This document shows positions 24,211 through 33,919 of a DNA stretch of 48,180 nt, in pieces. This DNA is from Magnetococcales bacterium (GTDB lineage Bacteria; Pseudomonadota; Magnetococcia; Magnetococcales; JADFYX01), in contig JADFZU010000018.1 in the NCBI GenBank assembly GCA_015232365.1, positions 1 to 48,180 on the forward strand, given 5' to 3'. Below the pieces are notes generated by a model. The model made no database searches. It worked only from the letters and a program-made list of their open reading frames with translations, and had not been told where the DNA came from. How positions within the stretch are numbered: position 1 is the first letter of the stretch; every line of letters starts with the position of its first letter. The translations under genes were made by a program, and so were the position numbers.

Positions 24211-25032
24211 AAAAGCGATAGCAAAAAAGAGTTTTCTGTTCTGGTTTTATGCGGAGGTGCGCCGCGTCATCTATATGTTGCCAACACCCTGGCCGAAGCG
24301 ACCAATGTTGTCGGTATAGTCCTGGAGGTTGGTAGCCGCTCTCCTGGATTGCAGAAAATTCTCAAGACTATCTTCCGTCCCCATATTTTATACCGTAAGG
24401 TTCGCCGTCTTCTCTTAGATCGTTATCTGGCATCTGGTAGTGATGAAGAGAGATTTTTCTTTGCCAAAGGCAAAGCCAAACTTACGCAGGAGAGTCTTGC
24501 CACCAGGGTTGGCAATATAAACGATAAAGAGGTGATGGACCTGGTTAAAAAACACCAGCCTGATGTTATTGCGGTCTTTGGGACATCACTTATCAAAGAG
24601 CCGCTTTTAAGCTCTGCCAAACAGTCTATGATCAACCTGCATGGAGGTTTGTCACCTCACTATCGAGGTGCTGATTGCACATTCTGGGCACTGTATAACC
24701 AGGAACCTGACCAGGTTGGCTGTACCCTGCACTACATTGACCCAGGAATTGATACCGGCATGCTAATAGCCCACATTTCTCCTGAAGTTACTCCAGATGA
24801 CAGTGAAAACTCTCTCTTTTGGAAGGGCGTCAAAGAGAGTGCCAAGATCTACTGTGAGCTTATGGATAAATTAAAAACCGGCCGCTATCCAGGCAAGAAG
24901 CAGATGGAGAGAGGCTGCCTCTATCAGGTAAAAAAACGGACTATGTCCCACCAAAAAAAGTTAGAGTCCTCTCTGGAAAACGGCCTGCTGGAAAAGGTCA
25001 ACCTACCAACCCGCATTGTCTGGTTTAAATAG
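24205..25032 (+). CDS. Formyltransferase-family protein
   Basis: A 275-residue protein with the formyl-transferase fold of methionyl-tRNA formyltransferase, ArnA and sugar N-formyltransferases. The catalytic Asn-His-Asp set is visible: N144 and H146 in NLHGGLSPHYRG and D183 in DPGIDTGML. These enzymes transfer a formyl group from N10-formyl-THF. The tRNA-binding C-terminal domain of Fmt is not apparent, and the glycan context suggests a sugar N-formyltransferase, which is inference. The ATG lies in the element half copy described above; the upstream GAGCTGG is a weak ribosome-binding site. It ends before the csrA terminator. Confidence 0.85.
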   Translation: MVKSDSKKEFSVLVLCGGAPRHLYVANTLAEATNVVGIVLEVGSRSPGLQKILKTIFRPHILYRKVRRLLLDRYLASGSDEERFFFAKGKAKLTQESLATRVGNINDKEVMDLVKKHQPDVIAVFGTSLIKEPLLSSAKQSMINLHGGLSPHYRGADCTFWALYNQEPDQVGCTLHYIDPGIDTGMLIAHISPEVTPDDSENSLFWKGVKESAKIYCELMDKLKTGRYPGKKQMERGCLYQVKKRTMSHQKKLESSLENGLLEKVNLPTRIVWFK

Positions 25033-25079
25033 CAATAATAATCACCAGAATATTCCATAAAATATTCCGGCTAAAACAA

Positions 25080-25114
25080 AAACAGCCCAACACCTGTTCG
25101 GTGTTGGGCTGTTT
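25080..25114. terminator. Rho-independent terminator of the flg-csrA operon, possibly bidirectional
   Basis: A perfect 15-bp stem (AAACAGCCCAACACC pairing with GGTGTTGGGCTGTTT) around the loop TGTTC lies between the convergent formyltransferase and csrA genes. Read on the minus strand it is followed by a T-rich run, so it primarily ends the flg-csrA transcript. Confidence 0.92.
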
Positions 25115-25135
25115 ATAAGTAGACAAAAAATTAGT

Positions 25136-25369
25136 CTATTTGCCAGATAGAATACGTGATGCCTGTTCTAAAACATCATCGGACATGGTCCGGTTGGCTT
25201 TACGTGTCTCCCGTTTGATTTTGTCATAGATCTCTTCACGATGGACCTCAACATGTTTTGGAGCATCAATACCAATACGAACCTGATTACCTTTGATGCC
25301 AAGCAGGGTGATTTTAATCTCATCACCAATATTTAAACTTTCTCCAATACGTCTAGTTAAGATCAGCAT
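25136..25369 (-). CDS. csrA: Carbon storage regulator CsrA (RsmA)
   Basis: A 77-residue RNA-binding protein that binds GGA motifs in mRNA leaders and changes translation or stability. The N-terminus [20 protein letters not shown] is the hallmark of CsrA, and the RNA-binding [12 protein letters not shown] is intact. It is the last gene of the flgF-csrA operon, 14 bp after flgN, so its level would rise with basal-body synthesis. A FliW antagonist gene is not seen in the window. The terminator follows immediately. Confidence 0.97.
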   Translation of the reverse strand: MLILTRRIGESLNIGDEIKITLLGIKGNQVRIGIDAPKHVEVHREEIYDKIKRETRKANRTMSDDVLEQASRILSGK

Positions 25370-25383
25370 AACTAACGCTCCCC

Positions 25384-25896
25384 CTACAACTGCTTAGATA
25401 AAAAATGAAAGTTACCGCCCGATTGCCTATTACCCAATCGGTTGTAAGAGGAGATTGGCCCTTGTGTTCCCTCTTTCAGAATCCGTAGCAGTGACTCAGT
25501 TGCTGTCAGAACTCCAGTAAAAACTGCTTGATTTTCTTTGTTCAATGCTTCAGCGGCCTGAATTGCAGTAGTCAGACGTTCCCTAAGTATACGAAAACCC
25601 GACTTACCTCCAAGGGCCTCATCAATATGCTTCAAACTAAGCTGGCCTGCCCCCAGTCCAAAATGTGTTCCCAAACGGCTAGTCAAACGCTGTCGTAGTT
25701 GATCAGTTTTATAGATCTCTTCCAATGTAGCTCGAATCGCCTCTGAAGCTTTCTCTAGTACATCCGGCTTTCTAGTATTAAGAGCTTCTCGCTCCTTTAA
25801 CAACAACGGACCCAGACGTTCAAACAACTCAATTAAAGGCTCCAGAACATCACGTAAACGCTGGACCTCAACTTCCTGGTCAAATGCATCACTCAT
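25384..25896 (-). CDS. flgN: Flagellar chaperone FlgN
   Basis: A 170-residue, mainly helical protein. FlgN binds the hook-filament junction proteins FlgK and FlgL in the cytoplasm before export. The helical heptads in [20 protein letters not shown] and the short C-terminal tail fit the family, and the position after flgM and before csrA supports the call. Sequence conservation of FlgN is low, so context carries much of the weight. It starts 13 bp after flgM ends. Confidence 0.82.
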   Translation of the reverse strand: MSDAFDQEVEVQRLRDVLEPLIELFERLGPLLLKEREALNTRKPDVLEKASEAIRATLEEIYKTDQLRQRLTSRLGTHFGLGAGQLSLKHIDEALGGKSGFRILRERLTTAIQAAEALNKENQAVFTGVLTATESLLRILKEGTQGPISSYNRLGNRQSGGNFHFLSKQL

Positions 25897-25909
25897 CTAT
25901 ATATCCCGC

Positions 25910-26224
25910 CTAAACCGCTTTTTTCCGTTCCATCAAAACCTGCCGCAAAATCTTGTCGGCAATATCCAGGTTGGAAACTTCATAGTTGCCGTTAGCTAAC
26001 GCCTCTCGAATCGGATTGATCAATTCTGAACGTACATCTGGAGCTGATTGCAGAGCCTCTCCTGCCAGACCTATATTACGAGAAAGTGCAGAGACACTTA
26101 CATCATCATTACGATTGGCTTTAGAAGCCTGTGGTGATGCTGCACCACCTGGAGCTTTCGATATCCGTGAGCCGGAAATACGACTCAAACGACCAACATC
26201 CCTATTTTTAATTCGTGTAACCAT
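25910..26224 (-). CDS. flgM: Anti-sigma-28 factor FlgM
   Basis: A 104-residue protein with a basic, flexible N-terminal half and a C-terminal half (about residues 55-100: APDVRSELINPIREALANGN) matching the FlgM domain that holds sigma-28 (FliA) until the hook is complete, when FlgM is exported. Its presence implies that filament genes elsewhere use sigma-28. It sits between flgJ and flgN, the usual place. The start ATG has an upstream AAGGA. Confidence 0.88.
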   Translation of the reverse strand: MVTRIKNRDVGRLSRISGSRISKAPGGAASPQASKANRNDDVSVSALSRNIGLAGEALQSAPDVRSELINPIREALANGNYEVSNLDIADKILRQVLMERKKAV

Positions 26225-26273
26225 GAAACCCTATTCCTTTTGGCTATAATATATAACAGACTTTACAGACAGT

Positions 26274-26726
26274 TTAATATTTTCTACCAATATTTCCAGC
26301 CCGTCCTTGACCAACCCCACTCAAAGCACTGGCATCACGACGAAGTTGATCAACCTTATATTGAGCTTCAGCTACAGTGGGAACATTCTTAATGCCCTGT
26401 CCTTGGCTTAGGCCATACCTGGCAACCAACTGTTTGTACATTGCTGCTCCAAGCCCCAGACCTGCACCGGTACGGCTGGTAGTTTTAGCATACTCAGTAT
26501 CCAGCAAATCCTTAAATATCTTTTCGCCTTCACTCTCTTTAAACATCCCACCGTTCTCTTTGGGAACAGCTTTACGCATAGCTGAGAGCATCTGCTTGAC
26601 AAACATGGACTCAAAATCTGCCGATGCTTGACGAAGACGCAGTGAATCTTTTGCTGACAAAGAGTTGTTCTGCTGTACCCCTTTGACAGAGTGTGCAGGA
26701 GTTATACCAGAATTAATACCTTCCAT
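26274..26726 (-). CDS. flgJ: Rod-binding protein FlgJ, N-terminal domain only
   Basis: A 150-residue protein matching the N-terminal rod-capping domain: DFESMFVKQMLSAMRKAVPK and a C-terminal AAMYKQLV stretch. The peptidoglycan hydrolase domain of enterobacterial FlgJ (about 310 residues in total) is absent, as in many Alphaproteobacteria and other bacteria, so a separate muramidase must open the wall for the rod. Its ATG overlaps the flgI stop codon as TAATG, implying translational coupling. Confidence 0.92.
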   Translation of the reverse strand: MEGINSGITPAHSVKGVQQNNSLSAKDSLRLRQASADFESMFVKQMLSAMRKAVPKENGGMFKESEGEKIFKDLLDTEYAKTTSRTGAGLGLGAAMYKQLVARYGLSQGQGIKNVPTVAEAQYKVDQLRRDASALSGVGQGRAGNIGRKY

Positions 26727-27808
26727 TAGATAATCTCCAATTCTGCTTGCAGTGCACCGGCCGCCCTGATCGCCTGTAGTATAGCAATTAAATCTCGCGG
26801 AGTCACACCCACACTATTTAGACCGCGAACCAAATCACCCAAAGTAACCCCCTCTTCCATCTCGATAACCTTGGCATCTATCTCTTTTGCCTCTACATCT
26901 GTCTCTGTAGTATCAACTGTCTCCCCTTGGGATAGAGGGCCAGGCTGGCTTACTGACGGCTTCTCTTTGATTTTAATACTCAAGCCACCATGGGCCAGGG
27001 CCACTGTTGAAACCCGCACATTGTCACCCATAACGATAGTTCCAGTACGCTCATTGACAACCACCTTGGCCGGTTGATCAGGGCTTACTTGAACTTTTTC
27101 CAAACGGGAGACAAAAGCGACAACCTGTTTTTTATAATCGTTGGGAATTCTCACGGCAATAGTGCCGGAATCCTCAGCAAGTGCCAAACCTTTGCCAAAA
27201 AGATCGTTAATTGCGCCAACAATCCGGCTTGCAGTGGTAAAATCAGGATTTTTCAGAGCTAGCTGTAAAGTCGACTCTCTGTTTAACTTAAAGTCGATCT
27301 CCCGCTCAATAATTGCTCCACCGCTGATCCGGCCCACAGTAGGATGGTTTTTCTGCACTGCAGTTCCTCCTCCTCCGGCAGCAAAGCCGCCAATGGATAG
27401 CGGGCCTTGAGCTACCGCATAGATCTTACCGTCAGCACCTTTAAGCGGGGTAATTACCAGTGTTCCACCTTGCAAGGTCTTGGCATCACCTAGTGAAGAG
27501 AGGGTAACATCAATCCGGCTACCTTGCCGGGCAAAAGGCGGCAGAGTCGCTGTCACCATTACCGAAGCAACATTTTTCACTGAAATTGCAGTCTTGGCAG
27601 AGATCCCCATCCGCTCCAACATCATTTTAAGTGACTGGTTGGTAAATGCCGCCCCGGAATCTCCAGTGCCATTCAAACCAACGACCAAGCCAAAACCTGT
27701 CAGAGGGTTGTCTCGAACCCCCTCTATGTTTACCACATCCTTCAAACGGGCGGCCTCAACAAAGCCTACTTGGAAAAGAATAATGGCTGCGACAATAAAT
27801 CGGAACAT
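26726..27808 (-). CDS. flgI: Flagellar P-ring protein FlgI
   Basis: A 360-residue exported protein of the P ring around the flagellar rod in the peptidoglycan. It has a signal peptide ending in VEA, followed by the hallmark RLKDVVNIEGVRDNPLTGFG and, later, VVNERTGTIVMGDNVRVSTV and LNSVGVTPRDLIAILQAIRA. An ATG at 27829 lacks a ribosome-binding site, while AGGAAAC precedes the ATG at 27808, so the latter is chosen. It is followed directly by flgJ. Confidence 0.97.
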   Translation of the reverse strand: MFRFIVAAIILFQVGFVEAARLKDVVNIEGVRDNPLTGFGLVVGLNGTGDSGAAFTNQSLKMMLERMGISAKTAISVKNVASVMVTATLPPFARQGSRIDVTLSSLGDAKTLQGGTLVITPLKGADGKIYAVAQGPLSIGGFAAGGGGTAVQKNHPTVGRISGGAIIEREIDFKLNRESTLQLALKNPDFTTASRIVGAINDLFGKGLALAEDSGTIAVRIPNDYKKQVVAFVSRLEKVQVSPDQPAKVVVNERTGTIVMGDNVRVSTVALAHGGLSIKIKEKPSVSQPGPLSQGETVDTTETDVEAKEIDAKVIEMEEGVTLGDLVRGLNSVGVTPRDLIAILQAIRAAGALQAELEII

Positions 27809-27834
27809 GGTAAAAAGTTTCCTGTGCATGGTTA

Positions 27835-28524
27835 TTACAAAATATTAATAGTAGAGAAGAAACGATTTAACCAGTTTGGCCGCTGCTGATCATCAAGATC
27901 GCCGTCACCAGAGTAGTCAATACGGGCATCGGCTATCTGTGCCGAAGTAACTGTATTCTCAGGAGTAATATCCTCCGGCCTTACAATACCAGAGAGAAGG
28001 ATAAACTGGTTTTCATGGTTGATGGTAATATCACGCCGGCCTTCAATCCGAAGGTTGCCGTTACCAAGAACCTCAGTTACCAGGCAAGATATAGTAGCAG
28101 TCAATGTACTCTCTCTTGTGGTATTGCCAGAACCTTTAAAATCATTTTGACTGGAAGCTGTAGCTGTAGCCAGGGTTTGATCAGACTTCAATACTGTAGT
28201 CAGATCCAACATTCCACCCAGAGTTGATGCAGTACTGTTGCCACGCTTCAACTCAGAAGTTGCATCATTCTCAGCAGAAGAGCTTTCGCTTACTTTAACT
28301 GTGATAATGTCGCCAATGTTCCTGGCCTTATTATCCAAAAACAGGGTATTGCGATCTGCCGACTGCCAGATTGACCCCTTCTTTGGGGCTAACAGTTCCG
28401 GTGGAGTTGCTTTAACAATATCAACCGGAGCCGGCGGTCGCCGTGATGACCTAGTCATTCCACATCCTGATAGACCGACTATAACAAGCAACAGTAACGA
28501 TACAACAAACTTTCTAGATTTCAT
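27835..28524 (-). CDS. flgH: Flagellar L-ring lipoprotein FlgH
   Basis: A 229-residue outer-membrane lipoprotein forming the L ring. The lipobox LSGC sets the lipidated cysteine at about residue 21. Hallmarks are GSIWQSADRNTLFLDNKARN, IGDIITVKV, and GNLRIEGRRDITINHENQFI with RPEDI. An L ring implies an outer membrane. It lies between flgA and flgI with short gaps. Confidence 0.97.
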   Translation of the reverse strand: MKSRKFVVSLLLLVIVGLSGCGMTRSSRRPPAPVDIVKATPPELLAPKKGSIWQSADRNTLFLDNKARNIGDIITVKVSESSSAENDATSELKRGNSTASTLGGMLDLTTVLKSDQTLATATASSQNDFKGSGNTTRESTLTATISCLVTEVLGNGNLRIEGRRDITINHENQFILLSGIVRPEDITPENTVTSAQIADARIDYSGDGDLDDQQRPNWLNRFFSTINIL

Positions 28525-28547
28525 ATCAATCTCACTTTACAAAAAAG

Positions 28548-29261
28548 CTACCAGGTTTGAACCATTGCTTGACCAGGTGCAGATATACGAGCCTCATAAC
28601 GTACATGGCTCTTGGGGTTACGAAGCTGAATCATCTCGCCAACACGACCATCAGCCAGAGCTTCCGCAGTAGTATTGATCCGCAGACCACCTTTAATCAA
28701 TCTGACCATAACCCGGTCTCCACGCTCCACAGCCAACTGCTCTGCAAACCATTTCATCTGTAAAGGGGTCCATTTACTAACTTTACGCTTTGCAACCATG
28801 CCGATAATATCTTCTGAGTTAACAACCAGGCCATCTATCTCCCGGACCATCTCCATACGCTTCATCTTGAGATCTTTTGCGGTCACCATACTGCCCCGCT
28901 TTATTGAGCGCCGGACAACAGGAATCTTCAGGTAACGTTTGATAACCGCTACAACTTTGATCTGGGTATCAGGAACCCCGTTGACCATGGCAGTAACCGG
29001 AATCGAACGCCGTCCAGGCTTCATATCGTCAAGATCTGTATCTATCTGCCAGACAATTGACCCATCAGCCACAGTAATATCTGTACGCTGAAATATTTTT
29101 TCCACAACAAGACCAGAACCATTCTTGGCAAAAGCCCGTCCCAAACTAGCACTAACACCACTCATAACATCTGTACGGGCAACAACTTGCGAAAAACCTG
29201 TTGCTGCTACAAGCAGTGCTACTACGCCAAAAAAACAACCAGCAAAAAGAGGACGTTTCAT
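28548..29261 (-). CDS. flgA: P-ring assembly chaperone FlgA
   Basis: A 237-residue periplasmic protein that helps FlgI assemble. It has a signal peptide (hydrophobic to about residue 24) and a C-terminal SAF-type domain: VRRSIKRGSMVTAKDLKMKR and RGDRVMVRLIKGGLRINTTA, ending in YEARISAPGQAMVQTW. It is only six bases downstream of flgG and precedes flgH. Confidence 0.93.
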   Translation of the reverse strand: MKRPLFAGCFFGVVALLVAATGFSQVVARTDVMSGVSASLGRAFAKNGSGLVVEKIFQRTDITVADGSIVWQIDTDLDDMKPGRRSIPVTAMVNGVPDTQIKVVAVIKRYLKIPVVRRSIKRGSMVTAKDLKMKRMEMVREIDGLVVNSEDIIGMVAKRKVSKWTPLQMKWFAEQLAVERGDRVMVRLIKGGLRINTTAEALADGRVGEMIQLRNPKSHVRYEARISAPGQAMVQTW

Positions 29262-29267
29262 ATCAAA

Positions 29268-30077
29268 TTACCGTTTTAGACCTGCGACTTGACCGAGCAT
29301 TGTGTCGGCAGTCTGGATGGCTTTTGTACCAATTTCATAGGCACGCTGAGTAGCAATCATATCAACCATCTCAGTTACCATATTGACGTTGGACTGTTCT
29401 AATGCATGGTGGTTTAGAGAACCCATGCCATTTTCACTTGGGTTGCTAACCTGGGGTGCACCAGAGGCAAGACTTTCAGTAAAAAGGTTGTTGCCAATAG
29501 CAGTCAACCCGGCAGGATTAACAAATGAAGCTAGCTGGATCTGGCCCTGATCTTCTAGAAATCCTGGAGCCTCGCTAACGGCAAAACCGATAGATCCGGT
29601 ACTCTCTATAGAGATACGGGTGTGCAAGCTTGGATCTACACCAACTGCCCCACCGACAAGAGGATAGCCGTCATGGGTAACAATGTTGCCTTCGTCATTG
29701 ATCTCAAAACTACCGTCACGAGTATAAGCCGTGTCGCCATTTGGCAGCTCAATCTGGAAAAAGCCTTTCCCCTGAACCATCAAATCAACATTAAAGGCCG
29801 CCTCACTGGTGGTAACCGGACTGCCCTGAGAAAACTCTTTACCAACAGAGGTAACTTTAACACCGTGTCCAAGCTGAATACCAACCGGAACATCGGTTCC
29901 AGCGCCAGAGGTTGTCCCACCTGCTGGACGAATGTTGGCATAGAGCAGATCTTGGAACGAAGTACGGGACTGTTTAAAGCCGGTTGTATTGACGTTTGCC
30001 AAGTTGTTGGCGATGACGTCAATATTTGTTTGCTGAGCCTGCATACCGGTAGCTGAAGTCCAAAGTGCACGAATCAT
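29268..30077 (-). CDS. flgG: Flagellar distal rod protein FlgG
   Basis: A 269-residue structural protein of the distal rod. The N-terminus MIRALWTSATGMQAQQTNID with NNLANVNTTGFK, and the C-terminus EQSNVNMVTEMVDMIATQRA, are the standard rod/hook helices, and FlgG-specific IASFVNPAGL-like text (LASFVNPAGLTAIGNNLF) is present. It is exported by the flagellar type III system without cleavage. It follows flgF after 53 bp. Confidence 0.97.
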   Translation of the reverse strand: MIRALWTSATGMQAQQTNIDVIANNLANVNTTGFKQSRTSFQDLLYANIRPAGGTTSGAGTDVPVGIQLGHGVKVTSVGKEFSQGSPVTTSEAAFNVDLMVQGKGFFQIELPNGDTAYTRDGSFEINDEGNIVTHDGYPLVGGAVGVDPSLHTRISIESTGSIGFAVSEAPGFLEDQGQIQLASFVNPAGLTAIGNNLFTESLASGAPQVSNPSENGMGSLNHHALEQSNVNMVTEMVDMIATQRAYEIGTKAIQTADTMLGQVAGLKR

Positions 30078-30130
30078 GGTTTTTCTCTCCTGTTAAGGAA
30101 TAATTTTTTAATATATATCTAAGGTTGGGC

Positions 30131-30934
30131 TTAGCTCATGCGGCCAATCTGATTTGCCTGAGCATCCAAACCATCTAGAGCCTGAATCATCTTCATATAA
30201 CTTTCAAAGGCACGGTTGGCCTCGATCATCTGGGTCATGCCCCTGATTGCATTGGAGTTGGAAGCCTCAAGAAAACCCTGCTGAACACCTGTATTAGATC
30301 CTTCCAGGGGTATCTCGCTTTCCTGAGGAGCTGTGTAGGTGTTCTGGCCGACTCTTTTTAAAACTTCAGCCGGCAACCCTACCAGCTCTATCTTGCCCAA
30401 AACCCCGCTATCATTGGATATAGTTCCATCAGCACCAATAGTTACCGACTTGGAGCCAATATTTATTTTAGAGCCACCTGGACCAAGGACGTTAAAGCCA
30501 TCTTTATTGACCAGCTCGCCAAGTTTATTGACCTCAAAGGAGCCGTCCCGTGAGTAACGACGGCCTTCTGGAGCATCTAAAACAAAAAAGCCTTCACCGC
30601 TAATAGCCACATCCAGTGCGTTTCCGGTAGGAACCAGACCGCCCTGTTGAGTATCTGTTGTGGTTGACGGAGCTGCGGGATAGGTAACGCTCAATGCGTT
30701 GGTAGCAGGGTTGCTAAAAGGAAAAGGTATATCTCCCGGCCCTTTAAGACCCAAGAATGAGTCACCTGGCAGTGGGAACTGCTCTGGTCCGGGTGATGTC
30801 ATATAGGAGTCAAAGGTGATATTGCCCTCTTTATAACCGGTGGTATTGATGTTTGCCAGGTTATTGGTCAACACCGACAACCTCATCTCGGTTCTCAGTG
30901 CTCCGTTGACTGCTGCATATAGTCCGCTATCCAT
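30131..30934 (-). CDS. flgF: Flagellar proximal rod protein FlgF
   Basis: A 267-residue rod protein and first gene of the operon. The N-terminus MDSGLYAAVNGALRTEMRLS with NNLANINTTGYK, and C-terminal MTQMIEANRAFESYMKMIQA, are typical of FlgF. The ATG follows GGAGAG. The sigma-54 promoter described upstream would give a leader of about 30 bases. Confidence 0.96.
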   Translation of the reverse strand: MDSGLYAAVNGALRTEMRLSVLTNNLANINTTGYKEGNITFDSYMTSPGPEQFPLPGDSFLGLKGPGDIPFPFSNPATNALSVTYPAAPSTTTDTQQGGLVPTGNALDVAISGEGFFVLDAPEGRRYSRDGSFEVNKLGELVNKDGFNVLGPGGSKINIGSKSVTIGADGTISNDSGVLGKIELVGLPAEVLKRVGQNTYTAPQESEIPLEGSNTGVQQGFLEASNSNAIRGMTQMIEANRAFESYMKMIQALDGLDAQANQIGRMS

Positions 30935-30974
30935 AAAAACTCTCCATTTGGGTTATTTTACTACAAAAAAAACA

Positions 30975-30990
30975 TGCAACACTCATACCA
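30975..30990 (-). promoter_or_regulatory. Sigma-54 promoter of the flgF operon
   Basis: On the minus strand the sequence TGGTATGAGTGTTGCA matches the sigma-54 consensus TGGCACG-N4-TTGCW with the invariant GG and GC at the correct ten-base spacing. Transcription would start near 30963, about 30 bases before flgF. An enhancer-binding activator of the FleQ/FlrC/FlbD kind is expected but not present in the window. Confidence 0.75.
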
Positions 30991-31207
30991 CAACAAGCAA
31001 ACAGGACTTTAAATCACTACTTATCTCCAATATAGCCTGCATATTTGTAAAATAGCCTCTACGAAAAATTTAAATAGCAGATAATATGTTTCAAACCTTC
31101 TACAATGGTAGAAAACGTGGCACTATCCGCGGTTGTATTAGAAGGCGACTACAACATAGCAAAAATAGTACATAATTTGTTCTCTACCCGCCTAATTAGA
31201 AGTTACC

Positions 31208-32062
31208 ATGATAAAAAGCAAAAAAACTGCCAACAATACAACAGTTGAGGCTATGCTTGAACTGGCCCAGGTAATGGCCCGCCTCCGTAGCGAAGATGGC
31301 TGCCCTTGGGATAGGAAACAGACTTGGCACTCTTTAATCCCCTACACCATCGAAGAGGCGTATGAGGTTGTTGAGGCTGCCGAGAGCGGCAATCCTACTA
31401 GCTTAAAAGATGAACTCGGTGACCTGCTCTTTCACGTTGTCTTTTATAGTCGCATAGCTGAAGAGAATGGACTATTTGATATTGCAGATGTTATCACTGG
31501 TATAACCGAAAAAATGGTCCGTCGCCATCCACATGTTTTTTCTGATAAAAGTGGCACAGTAAAAAATGCAGACGAGGTTCCAGGCCTTTGGGAAGAGATT
31601 AAACGTCAGGAGCGTGAAGAAAAAAACAGAACCGCCACTGACAAACAAAAGGATAATGGTAAACCAGTCTCAATTTTTGACGATATCAACAGCCGGGTTC
31701 CTGCACTGCTATGGGCCTCAAAGGTTCAGAGAAAAATGGGCCAGGTCGGATTTGACTGGTCTGATGCTGATGGTGTGGTTGAGAAAGTCCATGAAGAGAT
31801 AGAAGAGCTTGAGAAGGCAAGGAAAAATGATGATCATGCAGCAATGGTTGAAGAGATTGGCGACACCATCTTCACCATGGTCAACCTCTCCCGACATCTG
31901 AAAATCAACCCTGAAACAGCACTACGTCAGGCGACCCACAAATTTCAAAACCGCTTCCGGTTTATGGAAGCAGAACTACACAACCAGGGACGTAGCACCC
32001 AAGATGCCTCACTTGAGGAGCTGGAAAAGCTCTGGCAAGAGAGTAAAACCTCAAAAAAATAA
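31208..32062 (+). CDS. mazG: Nucleoside triphosphate pyrophosphohydrolase MazG
   Basis: A 284-residue house-cleaning enzyme that hydrolyses NTPs and non-canonical dNTPs to monophosphates. Two MazG domains are seen: the first with CPWDRKQTWHSLIPYTIEEA and EDELGDLLFHVVFYSRIAEE-like text (KDELGDLLFHVVFYSR), the second with VEEIGDTIFTMVNLSRHL, both carrying the EExxE and ExxD metal sites. It is divergent from flgF and 28 bp upstream of typA, likely in one transcript. Confidence 0.95.
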   Translation: MIKSKKTANNTTVEAMLELAQVMARLRSEDGCPWDRKQTWHSLIPYTIEEAYEVVEAAESGNPTSLKDELGDLLFHVVFYSRIAEENGLFDIADVITGITEKMVRRHPHVFSDKSGTVKNADEVPGLWEEIKRQEREEKNRTATDKQKDNGKPVSIFDDINSRVPALLWASKVQRKMGQVGFDWSDADGVVEKVHEEIEELEKARKNDDHAAMVEEIGDTIFTMVNLSRHLKINPETALRQATHKFQNRFRFMEAELHNQGRSTQDASLEELEKLWQESKTSKK

Positions 32063-32090
32063 CACCTACTTTAGGACAAGGCCCAACATC

Positions 32091-33911
32091 GTGATTCGTA
32101 AACTAAGAAATATTGCCATTATTGCCCATGTTGATCATGGCAAAACCACTCTTGTAGATAAACTACTACAGCAATCCGGCACTCTGGAGACCAGAGGCAA
32201 AATCCAAGAGCGGGTCATGGACTCCAACGCTCTGGAAAAAGAGCGAGGAATTACCATCACATCAAAAAATACTGCTATCGACTGGAACGGATACCGTATC
32301 AATATCGTAGATACGCCTGGCCATGCCGATTTTGGCGGCGAAGTGGAACGGGTCCTATCCATGGTCGACTCGGTATTGCTGCTTGTTGATGCTGTTGAAG
32401 GGCCAATGCCGCAAACCAGATTCGTTACTCAAAAGGCATTTGCCCTCGGTTATAAACCAATTGTGGTCATCAATAAAATCGACCGTGACGGTGCACGTCC
32501 AGACTGGGTTATGGAACAGACATTTGACCTCTTCGACCGCCTGGGTGCTACCGATGAACAACTTGATTTTCCGGTAATATACGCATCTGCTCTAGAAGGT
32601 TTCGCCACAACCGATCTAGCTGTTCCCAATAGCGATATGAACCCACTATTTGAAACTATTGTCTCCCACGTCTCCCACCCGGATGTAGATCCTGATGGAC
32701 CGTTCCAAATGCGGATCTCCTCTCTAGACTACAACAATTTTACCGGACTGATTGGTGTGGGGCGGGTGCAACGCGGCTCCATCAAAAGTAACACCATGGT
32801 CTCGGTTATCAACTCTGAAGGCAAAAGCCGTAGTGCAAGAATGCTGCAAATTTTTGGTTTCCTAGGTCTGGATAAGGTTGAAACAACCTCTGCTACCGCC
32901 GGAGAGATCATCGCTTTTACCGGGATCGATAAACTTGGAATTTCCGACACAATCTGCCACCCAGATTGTGAAGAACCTCTGGAGGTTCTTACTGTTGATG
33001 AGCCGACCATCACCATGACTTTTCAGGTCAACAACTCGCCGCTGGCAGGTAAAGAGGGTAAGTTTGTCACATCACGGCAGATTCGAGAACGTCTCTACAG
33101 AGAGGCCGAACATAACGTAGCCCTGAGGATTGCCGAAACAGAAGATCCAGATAAATTCAAGGTATCAGGCCGGGGTGAACTGCATTTAGGCATCTTGATC
33201 GAAACCATGCGCAGGGAAGGCTTTGAGCTAGGTGTATCCCGCCCGGAAGCTATCATCTCAGTTGTTGACGGCAAAGAGATGGAACCTTACGAACAGTTGA
33301 CCGTCGATGTAGAAGATACCCATCAAGGCTCCATTATGGAGGCGTTGGGAGAGCGGCGTGGTGATTTGAAAGATATGATTCCCGACGGAAAAGGCCGGGT
33401 CAGGCTAGATTATGAAATTCCTGCACGTGGTCTGATTGGTTTTCAAACCGAATTTAGAACCATGACCTCAGGCACAGGATTGATGTATCACGTCTTTGAT
33501 AAGTATGGCCCTAAAGTTCCAATTAATATCGGACAACGTAAAAATGGCGTGCTAATCGCCAAAGAGGCAGGAAAGTCAGTTGCTTTTGCTCTATGGAATC
33601 TTCAAGAGCGAGGCAGGCACTTAATTGGCTCTGGCGAAGCTGTATATGAAGGAATGATTATCAGTATTAATAACCGTAATGATGATCTGGTAGTCAACCC
33701 TCTCAAAGCCAAACAGCTTACCAATATTCGAGCTTCTGGTACTGATGAGTCGATCTCATTGACACCTCCTATACGGCTATCTCTTGAACAAGCGTTGGAG
33801 TTTATCGATGATGATGAGCTGGTTGAGGTAACGCCAAAAAGTATTCGGCTCAGGAAAAAATTGCTTAAAGAGCATGAGCGGAAAAAGACTAAACGGGAAG
33901 CTAAGGACTAG
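32091..33911 (+). CDS. typA: Ribosome-associated GTPase TypA/BipA
   Basis: A 606-residue translational GTPase related to EF-G that helps 50S assembly, especially in stress. The GTP motifs are [29 protein letters not shown] and SAL; the C-terminal half has the BipA-specific [20 protein letters not shown]. The frame extends to 32004, overlapping mazG, but the GTG at 32091 gives the conserved [17 protein letters not shown] opening and the family length, with AAGG nine bases upstream. Its stop codon lies just before the second copy of the GC-rich hairpin. Confidence 0.97.
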   Translation: MIRKLRNIAIIAHVDHGKTTLVDKLLQQSGTLETRGKIQERVMDSNALEKERGITITSKNTAIDWNGYRINIVDTPGHADFGGEVERVLSMVDSVLLLVDAVEGPMPQTRFVTQKAFALGYKPIVVINKIDRDGARPDWVMEQTFDLFDRLGATDEQLDFPVIYASALEGFATTDLAVPNSDMNPLFETIVSHVSHPDVDPDGPFQMRISSLDYNNFTGLIGVGRVQRGSIKSNTMVSVINSEGKSRSARMLQIFGFLGLDKVETTSATAGEIIAFTGIDKLGISDTICHPDCEEPLEVLTVDEPTITMTFQVNNSPLAGKEGKFVTSRQIRERLYREAEHNVALRIAETEDPDKFKVSGRGELHLGILIETMRREGFELGVSRPEAIISVVDGKEMEPYEQLTVDVEDTHQGSIMEALGERRGDLKDMIPDGKGRVRLDYEIPARGLIGFQTEFRTMTSGTGLMYHVFDKYGPKVPINIGQRKNGVLIAKEAGKSVAFALWNLQERGRHLIGSGEAVYEGMIISINNRNDDLVVNPLKAKQLTNIRASGTDESISLTPPIRLSLEQALEFIDDDELVEVTPKSIRLRKKLLKEHERKKTKREAKD

Positions 33912-33919
33912 CTTTTTAT

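Noticed and set aside
31116-31136. TGGCAC string upstream of mazG as a plus-strand sigma-54 promoter
   Set aside because: The required TTGC element is not at the correct spacing.
32004-32090. N-terminal extension of TypA overlapping mazG
   Set aside because: The extra 29 residues do not match the family, and the GTG at 32091 has a ribosome-binding site and gives the conserved opening.
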